Shown piece after piece: positions 36,506 to 46,398 of a stretch of DNA of 64,000 nt. The notes under the pieces are model-generated. The model was not told the origin of the DNA. It searched no databases and saw only the letters and a program-made list of their open reading frames with translations. The stretch is from NCBI GenBank assembly GCA_023213395.1, contig CM041465.1:47499741-47563740 (forward strand), given 5' to 3'. The DNA comes from Cycas panzhihuaensis (taxonomy: Eukaryota > Cycadophyta). The number at the start of each line of letters is the position of its first letter. Position 1 is the first letter of the stretch. Made by a program: the position numbers and the translations under genes.

Positions 36506-36906
36506 TATTGGAGTTAATTGTCATCACTCCACTCCCACCTTCCAACTAGGATTATACATCTCACCATCTTCAATTTAGACATGTGATGCTTAACATGTCA
36601 AGGTAAGTTGAGTTAGTTTCATTTGAGTTAAGTTAACATTATTTTATTATTATTTTAAATTTAGAGGTTGAGGAGTTTTCCTCCTCCCCTAAATTATAAA
36701 TATTAAGGGGTGTGCAACCCTGGTGTTTTTAAACACCGTCTTCTTTGAGAAATTTGTAATGCTCATTTCTACTACAATGGATTGAACAACAATGCTTTCA
36801 TGGTTTATGCTATTATGATTGTGATACATTGATGTATTGATGTAATATTGGTTTATGGTTATTTGATATACGTTCTGCCCTGTTCTCCTGCAAATATATT
36901 CCTATA
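36506..36906 (+). repeat. 5' LTR of the nested B element
   Basis: 401 bp, TATTGGAGTT (TG changed to TA) to ATTCCTATA. A TATAAATA box at 36,695-36,702 is conserved in all B LTRs here and is the likely promoter element. Confidence 0.93.
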
Positions 36907-36908
36907 TT

Positions 36909-36920
36909 TGGTATCGGAGC
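36909..36920 (+). other. Primer-binding site, nested B element
   Basis: TGGTATCGGAGC, one mismatch from the Met-tRNA type. A second copy TGGTATCAGAGT lies at 36,951-36,962, a duplicated or displaced PBS. Confidence 0.85.
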
Positions 36921-36959
36921 ATAGTTTAGCTACATTTTATTTTCCTTTATTTGGTATCA

Positions 36960-38370
36960 GAGTAGGCAATTACTGATCTGTAAAATTTTTCAAAGAAGCA
37001 AGATTTTGGGCTATTGCATCTCTATTGGTGAAGTTTTTTTAAGAAGAGCAACAAGATTTACTGGCATTCTATGGCATCATTGCATCTGTCAGTTGACACT
37101 AATTCATTTCCAATTTACCTTCTTCTTCTTTTTTTGTTCTACCTCCCTTTACACCTGCACCCTTTGTTACTTTACATGTTCGATTTGCATTTATGAGCTT
37201 TGCATCAAATCCTTTTCTATAAAAAGGTTGTTTCTTTCTTCTCTGTTAATATCAGTCTATGGTCTACGAGCACGTTGATCTCCGTCACGACTTTTTCGGT
37301 CACCGAAGGTCTCTGTCCCCTCCTTCTTATCAACATAGCTTGTCTTCTATCTGTTCCCTCTAAAATAGTAGAACTGATGTAGAACAACCACTGGCGAGTA
37401 TGAAGTAGTATTGGTTTCATGTTTATCTGTCACACTCCAATCATTACCCAAATTATCTTCCTCAAATCTAATTTCGATGATTATAGTGTCGTGACCATTA
37501 AGAAAATGAGGTCAAGGGTTCCAATAGAAGACAAACAGAAATCTGAGGCCAAGATCTCTTGTCTTGCATTTATCTGCCTTAGTAAATAGATTTACATCCA
37601 TTCTTATTATTTTCCTCCTAATTGGTTTATCCTCGAATCCCCCGATAGTGAAATGGAGCTTTAACTGTAGTCAAACTACAGATTCTTCACAGGTGACGAC
37701 ACAGGTTTCCTCGGCTTCTCCCCAAAGCTCACAGATAACCGACATTCCCCATAGCCACATTACATCCCTGTTTGGATAGCGAATCTGCTATGTGAGAAAG
37801 AATCCTAGATCCATAAGATGAATCAACATCAATAATCTATATGGGCTAAGAATTCCTACTGAAATCCTAGTCTTCCTGGATAGAGGCCACCTTGACTGTT
37901 CCCCAAAATTTGGTGAATTCATAAAACTGACATTAACGCCACTCTGTGTTTGAATTTATCTGCATGTCCCACGTCTAGGGAGCTTTGTGGATGTTCCATA
38001 CGACCTGGAGGTAACTTTGAACTATTTTTCTGCACTGGCCTACAATATCGCCATTCATTGAATGAACTGAGCATCCATACGAGCAAGTCTATGACTTGAT
38101 TCCAGCTTTGTATCCTCTATATAGAATTTATATATTGTACAACTGGGATCCTGCCTGCCAATTGGGTAATAACGTGCTGGTGTTGTGAAATCCCAATGCT
38201 TTGGCTTCCAGATTGGCATTGACGTGTTGGCGTCTTCCGTTGGCAGCTTCATCATTTAATAACAGCGTGTGCGTTTGTCCAACTTTGTTTTCATGTAGCG
38301 CTCCTTTCATTTTATTATATATATATATTGCGCTCCTTCTAACTTGAAATTATGGGTGCCCCCTTCCTTT

Positions 38371-38432
<62 letters not shown>

Positions 38433-38650
38433 CATTTAAGTGGAGGACACGTAAGCCGTCCAATTGTATAAAAATAAAATATAATAGTAATCGAGTTGAT
38501 AGCACCGGGAAGCTCCTCTGGCTGAGATCGCAGACAGTGTTGGGAATCTAAGAGAGTGCGATGGCGCAGCACCTTCATCCAATCCAATAGAATGATTTGA
38601 AGTGCTTTGGGTGGTGGCACAATTCGTGCCATATATATTCATTAATTAGA
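36960..38650. other. Unique cargo of the nested B element
   Basis: 1.7 kb not shared with B1 or B2. It is richer in G+C and in CpG than nearly everything around it (for example 37,260-37,320, 38,210-38,300, 38,500-38,570), as expected for a recently captured genic or unmethylated host fragment. Open pieces exist on both strands (37,006-37,278 plus; 38,128-38,310 and 38,339-38,632 minus), but I recognise no protein. A splice-free gene piece, promoter or 5' UTR are possible. Confidence 0.5.
38372..38430. repeat. (TA)n microsatellite in the cargo
   Basis: About 29 TA units. It is preceded at 38,300-38,328 by a shorter copy of the same arrangement ('CTCCTTTCATTTTATTATATA...'), indicating a small tandem duplication. 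Confidence 0.95.
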
Positions 38651-38689
38651 CGGCCCGACTTTTAAACGTTTCCTTTTAATAAAGTTAAA

Positions 38690-40164
38690 AATTAATTATA
38701 TTGATATAATTTTAAATCTATGGGTTTAAACCTTACCCGGCTTCCCTCTAGCCCTGGTTACACAAGATTGCCACGTGATTCTTATCTCACCTCGAAAGGG
38801 CTATTTCTTTGTTTTATAAAATTTTTCATTTTTATTTTTTTTAATTTTTATTTTTACATAGGGTTATTGGCGCGTTTTTTGCTATAACTTCTAGCTGAAG
38901 CATCAGTTTTTTATGAAACCACTTCCATTAGATCAGAAATTTTTTGTAAATTAATTTTGACTAGCCATATGACTAATTTGGTGCAGATTTGACCCTATTT
39001 CAGTCATTTTAAAGTCGATCATCCCTTTTTTTAGCCTTTTTTTAATTTTTTACAAAAATGCCTTTTGAACTGGTTGCCTTTTATTACCTGGAAACTATTT
39101 TTAGCCTAAATTTGTTCTACATTGATCTAGTTCAACAAAATTCAAAACTCATATTTTATTTTATTTTTTAGAATTTATTTTATCTATTATTTTAATCATT
39201 GAAATTGACATTTTAGTTTTTTTTTAGTGTTTTTTAAACATTTTTACATAAAGGTACTTGTTACTATTTTTACTGTAACTTTTCTGTTTGACATCCAAAT
39301 TTAATTCCGTCAGCTTTGTTAGGAAGCTACCTCATTCACCTTTAAACTGACATAGTTTTTTCATCTGTTTGAAGGTTTTTTTACTTATTTTCAAATCTAT
39401 TAAAGTTATACTACTTAATAGCCTCAATCTGTCATTTTTTGCATATTTTCATATAAATTTTTTAAAAAATTTTCAACCAAACATATATTTAGTAATTTTA
39501 AAAAATATATTTGCTCATTTTTCAATACTTTCTAAAGTTTTATTAGTGATTTTATGTAATTTTGAGCCCCATGCTCCTGTTGTGTCTTAAAACAAGGCTT
39601 GCTCCTTTGATTCATCAAAACTTGACTTATAGGAACCCGTTTTCAAAACGGTTAGTTCTGTTGGATTCATATTTTGTTTACATTCAGGCTCGTAAAGTTT
39701 CACATCATTCTGATATCATTTAGCATACTTTTGAAGCTATCAAACTTAAGGTTATCCTCTAACCCTTCTCTTAAAAATTTTCTTCATACTTCTTATCTTT
39801 CAAAGTAAAATATACATATATTTCAGTTTTTTTTTAGAATTATATTAGTATCAAGGCAAAAGATTTATTGCATTGAAAGATTATTCATTTGAAAATCAAA
39901 GGTTAAGAAATCTTTATGTGTCATCATCATAGTTTATTCGAGAGGCATACTTATTGAAAAGCCTTTTTATCATTATTGAAAGAATTATTTCTTTATTGTG
40001 CTTAGCTGATTGACTTCTGAAAGGGCATTACATCTCTTTATATATGTTCATTGGTACATTACATTTTTTTTTTTCAAATATATCTTAAATCATATATATT
40101 TATTGTATTTATTGACCTTCTTGACTTAGTAAAAGCATAGTTTTATACTAAAATTTTTCTTGAT
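38690..40164 (+). other. B-family noncoding 3' module, nested copy
   Basis: Matches the reverse complement of 41,325-42,640 and of 60,740-62,050, for example 'TTTGCTATAACTTCTAGCTGA' region at 38,878 against 42,445. No coding capacity. Because it sits in opposite orientation beside the B1 copy, the two form a long inverted repeat. Confidence 0.8.
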
Positions 40165-40918
40165 AAAATGGCATAATTTCCTATTTTTTATGGCCATAAC
40201 TTTTCACTATGGTATGACACCATGCAAACTTACTTTATTGAACATGATCTTTTGAAGTATTTATAACATAAATGTGACCTTAGCATTAAAGAAAATTTTA
40301 GAAAAGATAGTGAAGTTTTAGGTTTATTATTTTGCACTATGAATGATGATATTTTTTTAAATGTTTTTGAACTAACAACTTTTAAATCAGTTTAGAATGT
40401 ATTGATTTCTACTTATGGGGGAGATACCCTCCATGTATTTGATGATATTTTTTATGAGTATGTGAGACAGGTGACAGAACAGGTAGATCATGATGACAAA
40501 ACCAATGAAGATTTAGATCAAATGCAAGACCAACTTGCTACATAAGGATTTGATTCTCTATTTGAAGGGGAGAATGAAAATGAATCATTTGACATGACGA
40601 AGGATGAATGTGATGATATGACAAAGAATGAACCTGATAATATGACAGTTGTTCAAAGCATAAAGATTACAAAAGTTCAAGTTCAAAGCCTTCTTAATGT
40701 TCCAATTGATAAAGTTAAAATTATAGCTATTCATTTATATTTGAATCAAGTTTCATCTACTTACAGTTTCTTTGCATCATTTCTTGGTAAAGAGATGTAT
40801 TTTACAAGAAGGTTGAAGTATGTTAATCAATATCAGAATTTCAAAGTTTTTTTCAAGTACAAGTTCCATAAGTTCAAGGAAAAGATACAAGCATTCGCGA
40901 TGACATTAACAGGGAGAA
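40165..40918 (+). pseudogene. B-family gag (copia type), nested copy
   Basis: The plus-strand frame near 40,190 reads 'WYDTMQTYFIEHDLLKYL', 'CDLSIKENFRKDSEVLGLLF', 'MNDDIFLNVFELTTFKSV' and then a repeated acidic part ('MTKDECDDMTKNEPDNMT', from 40,594). It ends with the basic 'FFKYKFHKFKEKIQAF' next to the PPT AGGGAGAA. It matches the copia-type gag (UBN2/DUF4219-like) pattern ending in 'W..L...YEG'. Only a few stops remain (for example near 40,240, 40,390 and 40,540), fewer than in B1. No zinc knuckle is seen. Confidence 0.8.
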
Positions 40919-41319
40919 TATTAGAGTTAATTATCATCACTCCACTCCTAGCTTCCAACTAAGATTGTATATCTCACCATCTTCAATTTAGACATGTGAT
41001 GCTTAACATGTCAAGGTAAGTTAAGTTAGTTTCATTTGAGTTAAGTTAACATTATTTTATTATTATTTTGAATTCATGGGTTGAGGAGTTTCCCTCCTCC
41101 CCCAAATTATAAATATTAAGGAGTGTGCAACCCTGGTGTTTTTAGACATCGCCTCCTTTGAGAAATTTATAATGCTCATTTCTACTACAATGGATTGAAC
41201 AACAATGCCTTCATGGTTTATGCTATTGTGATTGTGATACATTGATATATTGATGCAATATTAGTTTATGGTTATTTGATATACGTTATGGCCTATTCTC
41301 CTGTAAATATATTCATATA
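40919..41319 (+). repeat. 3' LTR of the nested B element
   Basis: 401 bp, preceded by the purine tract AGGGAGAA and followed by GAGCA. TATAAATA at 41,108-41,115. Confidence 0.93.
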
Positions 41320-41324
41320 GAGCA

Positions 41325-42650
41325 TATTTGAATATAATAATGATCCTTTTATTAATACAAATCTGAAATGTAACTTTGACAATAAAAAGAATAATCCTTA
41401 ATCTTTTGATTCTTCAAATAAATAAATGTAAACTCTCAATGCAATAAGTCCTTAGCCTTGATGATAATATATAATGTTGAAACTAAAATATATATGTGTA
41501 TTTTTACTTTGAGATATAATGAATATGATGAAATTTTTAAATAAAAAGGTATTATACTTCTTAAAAGAAAGGTTTAAATAATAACCTCAAGTTTGATAGC
41601 TTTAAAAGTGTACTAAACGGTGTTAGAATAATATGAAACTTCACTAGTATGAAGATTAATAAAATATGTATCCAATGGAACTAACCGTTTTGAAAATGGG
41701 TTCCTACAAGTTAAGTTTTAATAAAGCCAAGATACATGCCTCTTTTTTAGGCTCAACAGGAGCAGGAAGCTCAAAAAGGTATAAAAATGCTAATAAAATA
41801 CTTGTAAAATGTTGTAAGATGATCAAATATCATTCATAAGATTATTCAATATACTCTTAGCTAAAAAATTTTGAGAAATATATATAGAAATGTGTAAAAA
41901 TAGCAGACTCAAGGTAATTAAGTACCTTAATTTTGATGTATTTGAAAATTAGTAAAAATACATTAAAACATATAAAAAACTATGTCATATCGAAGAGGAT
42001 TGAGTCAGATTCCTAAAAAAACTAATGGAAATGAATTCTTATACAAAATAGAGAAGTTATAGCATAAATGAAAACAGGTACCTTTATGGTAAAATGTTAA
42101 GAAAAATACTGAAAACCTCTAAAGTGCCACATTTGGTGATTAAAATAATGATCAAAATAAATTTTAAAAATTAAAATAAATAGTTGGTAATAAGGTTTGT
42201 TGAACATAGATCACTATGGAATAAATCCGGGCAGAAAATAGTTTCCCAGTAATAAAATATAATTAGTTCAAAAAGTGATTTTGTAAAAAGTTTTAAAAAA
42301 GTTTAAAAAATAACTGATTGACTTTAAATCGACTGAAACGGGGTCAAATTAGCACCAAATTGTTCATATGACCAGTAAAAATCAATCTACAAAAAATTTT
42401 TGATGTAATAAAACTAATTTCATTAGAAACTGATAACTCAGTGAGGAGTTATAGCAAAAATTTACCAATAACTCTATATGAGATAAAAAATGAAAAAAAT
42501 AATAAAAAAGAAAAAAGTTTATAAAAGGTTTGTTAGCCTCTTTAATGATAAGTTACGGTCATATAAAGGTAAAATAGGACTGGGGGTTGAGAGTGAAAGG
42601 GGCTTAAGCCCTTTAAACCTGAATTTAAAAAAATTATACAATAAAATTTG
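41325..42650 (-). other. B-family noncoding 3' module, B1 copy
   Basis: Continues the B1 module that was cut at 36,500. Collinear with 60,740-62,060 of B2 along its length with frequent single-base differences. No coding motif. Confidence 0.8.
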
Positions 42651-42939
42651 ATTTTTTTAAACTTTATATTAAAAAATATTTAAAATTAAAAATGGTCACC
42701 GTCGCCAAGATTACACAGACATGTACATAGCAAACTGTTGCAAAAGAAATATATCAAATCGCTAAAAAAATGATATCAAATCTAATCGATAATAGCATCA
42801 CTCCCTTCAAAATATATTTATTTATATAAAAAAATATTAAAATTTTGATAAGAGCCACTCTGAGCTCATCAACGTCGCTACCCGTCGTTCTCCACATGAT
42901 ACCAGAGTTGTATCTCTGACAGTTGTGAATCGACCAGAG

Positions 42940-43062
42940 GGGGAAGATGGTCCTGCTGTAACATTCAGCGTTGTGTAAAATCAGTGGAGTCCAATCTATG
43001 ATGTTGTTGCAATCCTCACCTCAATTCGGTCAGTATTATGTGACTCAAATCCCAACACTTTG
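42940..43062 (+). pseudogene. RAD6/UBC2-type ubiquitin-conjugating enzyme fragment, B1
   Basis: The plus-strand frame from 42,979 reads '[16 protein letters not shown]' and continues through 'CDSNPN' to 43,056. This is the signature C-terminal part of plant RAD6-like E2 enzymes ('[16 protein letters not shown]...CDPNPNSPAN'), which attach ubiquitin to histone H2B and other targets. The codon before NQW is TAA where the family has CAA. After NPN the match ends, so only about 28 residues of this gene are readable, and the E2 active-site Cys lies outside the fragment. It is antisense to B1. The same fragment is at 62,398-62,480. Confidence 0.8.
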
Positions 43063-43659
43063 AGAAACGGCAGCTCATTGTAACCTCATAGACTCATCAA
43101 TGGCATCCTCGTAGATATCACAATCATGGCCCTAATAATATCTTCAAAAATATGATGCTGAGTTAGCTATTGTTGTAGTATTATGTGTGCAATATAAGGC
43201 AGATTTCTATCCTAAAAATAAGTGAGAATAGAAGAAATGAAGAAGGCCGAGGAGGCTAGCGTTTGTGTTGAGTTTGAGAATGGGGGAAGCAGCCGAGGAG
43301 TTGAGTTCCTCTCTACTTAAGCCTCTTCTCACCCCCACCAAATTGGAATAGATTTAATGAACTAGAGTGATGCTATTTAATCAGTTTAGAGTGGGCCCTG
43401 TTACAGCGAGGTTAGGAGATCAACTATGTGTATACAGCAATCACTAAGGACTCAAGACCCCATGGCTTTTGGCTTCCAGAGATAAACCTTATTTTTCTTA
43501 TGTGTGATGTTGTAAACGAGTTCATTAATCACAAATTTGAGTTGATAATGTGTTAGATCTGCTCCTTAAAGATAAATACATAATAGACAAACCTTTGTAA
43601 AGGCTAATGGTCATAAGAAGCTTACAAATCTTGTACAAATTACACGTGTCCCTCAGTCC

Positions 43660-44053
43660 AAAGGCATTGTTGATTCTAGTACATTCCACCTCTTCTTGAA
43701 GATTCATATGATCTTGGGCCAAGGCTTTGTGAGATATGTGCCACTAGCAGATCTAGTGAACAACAACAAATTAAGACTCTTATGGAAAGTGTCGGTACTA
43801 CTTTTTTTCCAGACTATTTAGACCAGTTTAGCAATAAAGCTTTTGATGTGCGGGAGTGGCATGGGAGCATGTGGAAGATGCTTTATTGCAAATGTCAGTG
43901 ACTATGAAACGGGCAGCGAAAACTGTATATAAGGTTATACATTTAGCTTGTGCCAATGTAACTCATAATCATGGCTTAGATGTTGATCATCTGATTGTTA
44001 GGTGTACCCCTAGTGTAGTTGTATTAAGACTATTTCTAGATAAATTGCCTTAA
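43660..44053 (+). pseudogene. Unidentified captured coding-like fragment, B1
   Basis: Two consecutive readable stretches in different frames: one from about 43,690 ('LCEICATSRSSEQQQIKTLM', 'FDVREWHGSMWKML') and one at 43,856-44,053 ('KTVYKVIHLACANVTHNHGL', 'VDHLIV'). The same pair exists in B2 (63,110-63,460) with the same frame relation. I do not recognise the gene. The even substitution pattern and lack of repeat-like wording suggest a third piece of host coding sequence. Confidence 0.45.
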
Positions 44054-44178
44054 AAAAAAATTAACATTTTTTATTACTTCATAGATGGGTTGGAATTCTT
44101 GGTTTATGTAATGTATATTATATACTATTTTTCAAAGTATGTTGAGAGAGATTTGCTCCTTTTGGGTGCTTATGCCAG

Positions 44179-44432
44179 TTGATGTGTTTGCCAGGCAAGA
44201 AGTAATGGTTTCTATTATTACATCAATTATTTTTTCAGCTTTTGGCAGGTTTTTATTCACAGGATATTCTAATGGAAACGGTTATGTATGGGATGTAGTA
44301 GCGGCAAAGGCAGTTGCCAATATAGAAGAGTTACACAGTTCCAAAGTAGTCGCATAAGTTACCTTGGACTTTTAGTTGATGGTAGTGCTTTGTAAATGGA
44401 TGTTATTGTTACTAATATTGAATTTATGTTCT
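44179..44432 (+). pseudogene. G-protein beta subunit (AGB1-type) C-terminal fragment, B1
   Basis: The plus strand reads 'ITSIIFSAFGRFLFTGYSNG' and 'YVWDVVAAKAV', then after a one-base deletion near 44,348 'RISYLGLLVDGSAL', a stop (44,393-44,395) and 'TNIEF.F'. This is the last WD40 blades of plant G-beta ('VTSIAFS.SGRLLF.GY.NGDCYVWD', '[29 protein letters not shown]'). G-beta pairs with G-gamma at the plasma membrane in heterotrimeric G signalling. Only the C-terminal fifth is present, antisense to B1. The same deletion occurs in B2 at 63,764. Confidence 0.85.
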
Positions 44433-44599
44433 CAAGTTAGGGTTTAGATGATTTTTGCTAACATGAGGTAATAATCTATTGAGCAGTTTGATCTTTAGAT
44501 ACTTGTCCTTTTGAAGATATGGCTCAACAATTAGGGCTATACTTAAAATCACACATATAACAAAGAGAAAAATGAAGTTCTTGTTATGAGTAAGGTTCT

Positions 44600-45974
44600 A
44601 CTACCAAATTACTTAGCAGATCTCAATCAGGGGCATGTATCTACACAACATGAGATTTAAATATCAATTGATACTGAATATAGAGTGAAGAAAAAAATAT
44701 TTTAGCAAATGTTAAGAACAATTGCTCTTCAAAAAATGTAGTTATGGAATCAAATCAAACGAATGGCAAGCTAAAGTAGGATTCTACTAGGTTTGGAGGA
44801 TATAACTCAAGTCGGAAGTTAGAAATGCTAATGAGTAACGGTAAAAGAGTTGTACTTCAACCCATATTTGTATGAGTATAGGCCTTTCAACGTGAATACT
44901 TCAAATAAACCAGATCCTTCTTTTCCCCTTTTTAATATATTGACAAAAATATATCAGGCAAATGAAATGCATATATTTATATTTGAGATCTTTTCAAATA
45001 TATGAAGTAGATGTATCAAAAAAATAAAATATATATATTTAAGTTTGTAAATGAAACTGAAGAACCTAGAAACGTAGTTGTAGTAAATTTGTAGCTAAAA
45101 ATAGGCTTCAAAAAACTTCCAGTAGATAGATCTTCTTCCTCACAAGTTGAATATAGGAAGATCTATTGTAATATATGGCTTATTGGGTTGAATATGCACC
45201 AAAAGTTACAGATCTGTAAAAAACTTAAAAATATAGTCAAATATATGATGAAAAAATATAGACCTGAGATGAAATATAGCAGATCTGAACTAAATGTTGT
45301 AAATCTGTAACAAATATAGTAGAAAATGTTGAAATAACTGATGAAATAGGTAGATCTAAAAATTTATGTAGCAGATCTGAAGATCACTATAGTAGATCTG
45401 AAGTAAAAATATAGATCTTGAATAAAACTTATATGAATCTTGTATGCAGCTGAAAAACTTCACAGATCTGAGAAAATATTAGATAAGTAGACAAAAAATA
45501 TGCCAAGAAATATAAATCTGAAGAAATATAGCTCAAATCTGAGAAAAAAACTTGAGTAAATATTGCATGCAGCTACAATCCTTCACAGATGTAAAAAATA
45601 TTTGATAAATACACAAAAAACTGCTTGAAATTGCCAAATATTTGATTAAAAAATATAGATCTAAGAAAATATATCACAAATATGAAGAAAACTTGAATAA
45701 TATATAGCTTGTTGTTGATCTCCTTCACAAATCTGTATAAATCTGTAGAAATATTAAGTATGTTTGTTATAGCACAAATATATCTTAATAATAAGCAAAT
45801 CTACTAAAAAATAGAAGAAACTTGCTGAAAAAAACTTACAGAAAATAAATATAACCAGTATTTTGCTTGTGAGAAAATCTACCTCAAAATCTTCTTGCTT
45901 CTATGAAAATTTTCAACAAACCAGTATTCGTCTGCACTAATACCAAATGTTGGAAAATAATGGAGCAAAACTAT
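44600..45974 (-). other. Leader of B1 with AGATCT-type repeats
   Basis: Noncoding. About 15 irregularly spaced copies or near-copies of AGATCTGA/AAATCTGA between 45,125 and 45,740 (for example 45,211, 45,278, 45,370, 45,391, 45,464). Next to the PBS the leader matches that of the nested element ('AGAAGCAAGA.GATTTTG'). Beyond that the two differ. Confidence 0.65.
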
Positions 45975-45986
45975 GCTCTGATACCA
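45975..45986 (-). other. Primer-binding site, B1
   Basis: On the minus strand TGGTATCAGAGC, a perfect Met-tRNA complement, one base after the 5' LTR. Confidence 0.95.
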
Positions 45987-45987
45987 A

Positions 45988-46398
45988 TGAAGGAAAATAT
46001 ATTGCAGGAGAATATGGTAGAATATATATAAAAATCACATAGATTAATATTTCATCATAGCTTCAATATGAAAGTACTTTGTATTCAATCCATATTGCAG
46101 TGAATAGAGTTACAAATTTCCTAATAAGGACGGTGTCTAAAGATACCAAGGTTGCACACCCCTCAATATTTATAATTTTGGGGGAGGACAAAAACTCCTT
46201 AACTCCTGAAATTTAAATTAATAATAAAATAATGCTAACTTAACTCAAATAAAACTAATTCAAATTAACTTAAATCAAATCAAAGCTGACCTTAACTTAC
46301 CTACACATGTTGAGCACCTGCATGTGTAAAATGAGGTTGATGAGGTGTATAATCCTAGTTGGAAGGTGGGAGTGGAGTGATGATAATTAACTCCAACA
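45988..46398 (-). repeat. 5' LTR of B1
   Basis: 411 bp, TGTTGGAGTT to TTTTCCTTCA in sense, with the TATAAATA box (plus-strand TATTTATA near 46,166). Flank right of it: GTCTT, not matched at the left end of B1. Confidence 0.93.

Larger units (their letters stand above)
36506..41319 (+). mobile_element. Nested B-family element, complete, opposite strand
   Basis: 4,814 bp with two LTRs of exactly 401 bp (36506-36906 and 40919-41319) and a perfect duplication GAGCA (36501-36505 and 41320-41324). The interrupted host sequence resumes at 41,325 and matches uninterrupted B2 sequence around 60,735. It shares LTRs, first leader bases, 3' module and gag with B1 but carries different central cargo (36,960-38,650). 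The LTRs differ at about 30 sites by eye (near 8%), so the insertion is old. No pol. Confidence 0.93.
34983..46398 (-). mobile_element. B1: non-autonomous gag-only LTR element with captured genes
   Basis: Minus-strand element with LTRs at 45988-46398 (5') and 34983-35391 (3'). From 5' to 3': PBS, leader rich in AGATCT-type repeats, about 3.2 kb of cargo (44.6-42.65 kb and leader), a noncoding module (42.65-41.33 and 36.50-36.17 kb), a copia-type gag and a polypurine tract. There is no protease, integrase, RT or RNase H. Total length is 11.4 kb, or 6.6 kb without the relative nested at 36506-41319. No target-site duplication is seen, and a PBS also follows the 3' LTR, so the outer end probably arose by recombination between LTRs. 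It resembles plant TR-GAG elements. Confidence 0.85.

Noticed and set aside
43525-43722. Minus-strand frame conserved in B1 and B2 (also 62,935-63,120)
   Set aside because: Conservation follows from element copying; the plus-strand readings fit a captured fragment better, and no motif was found on this strand.
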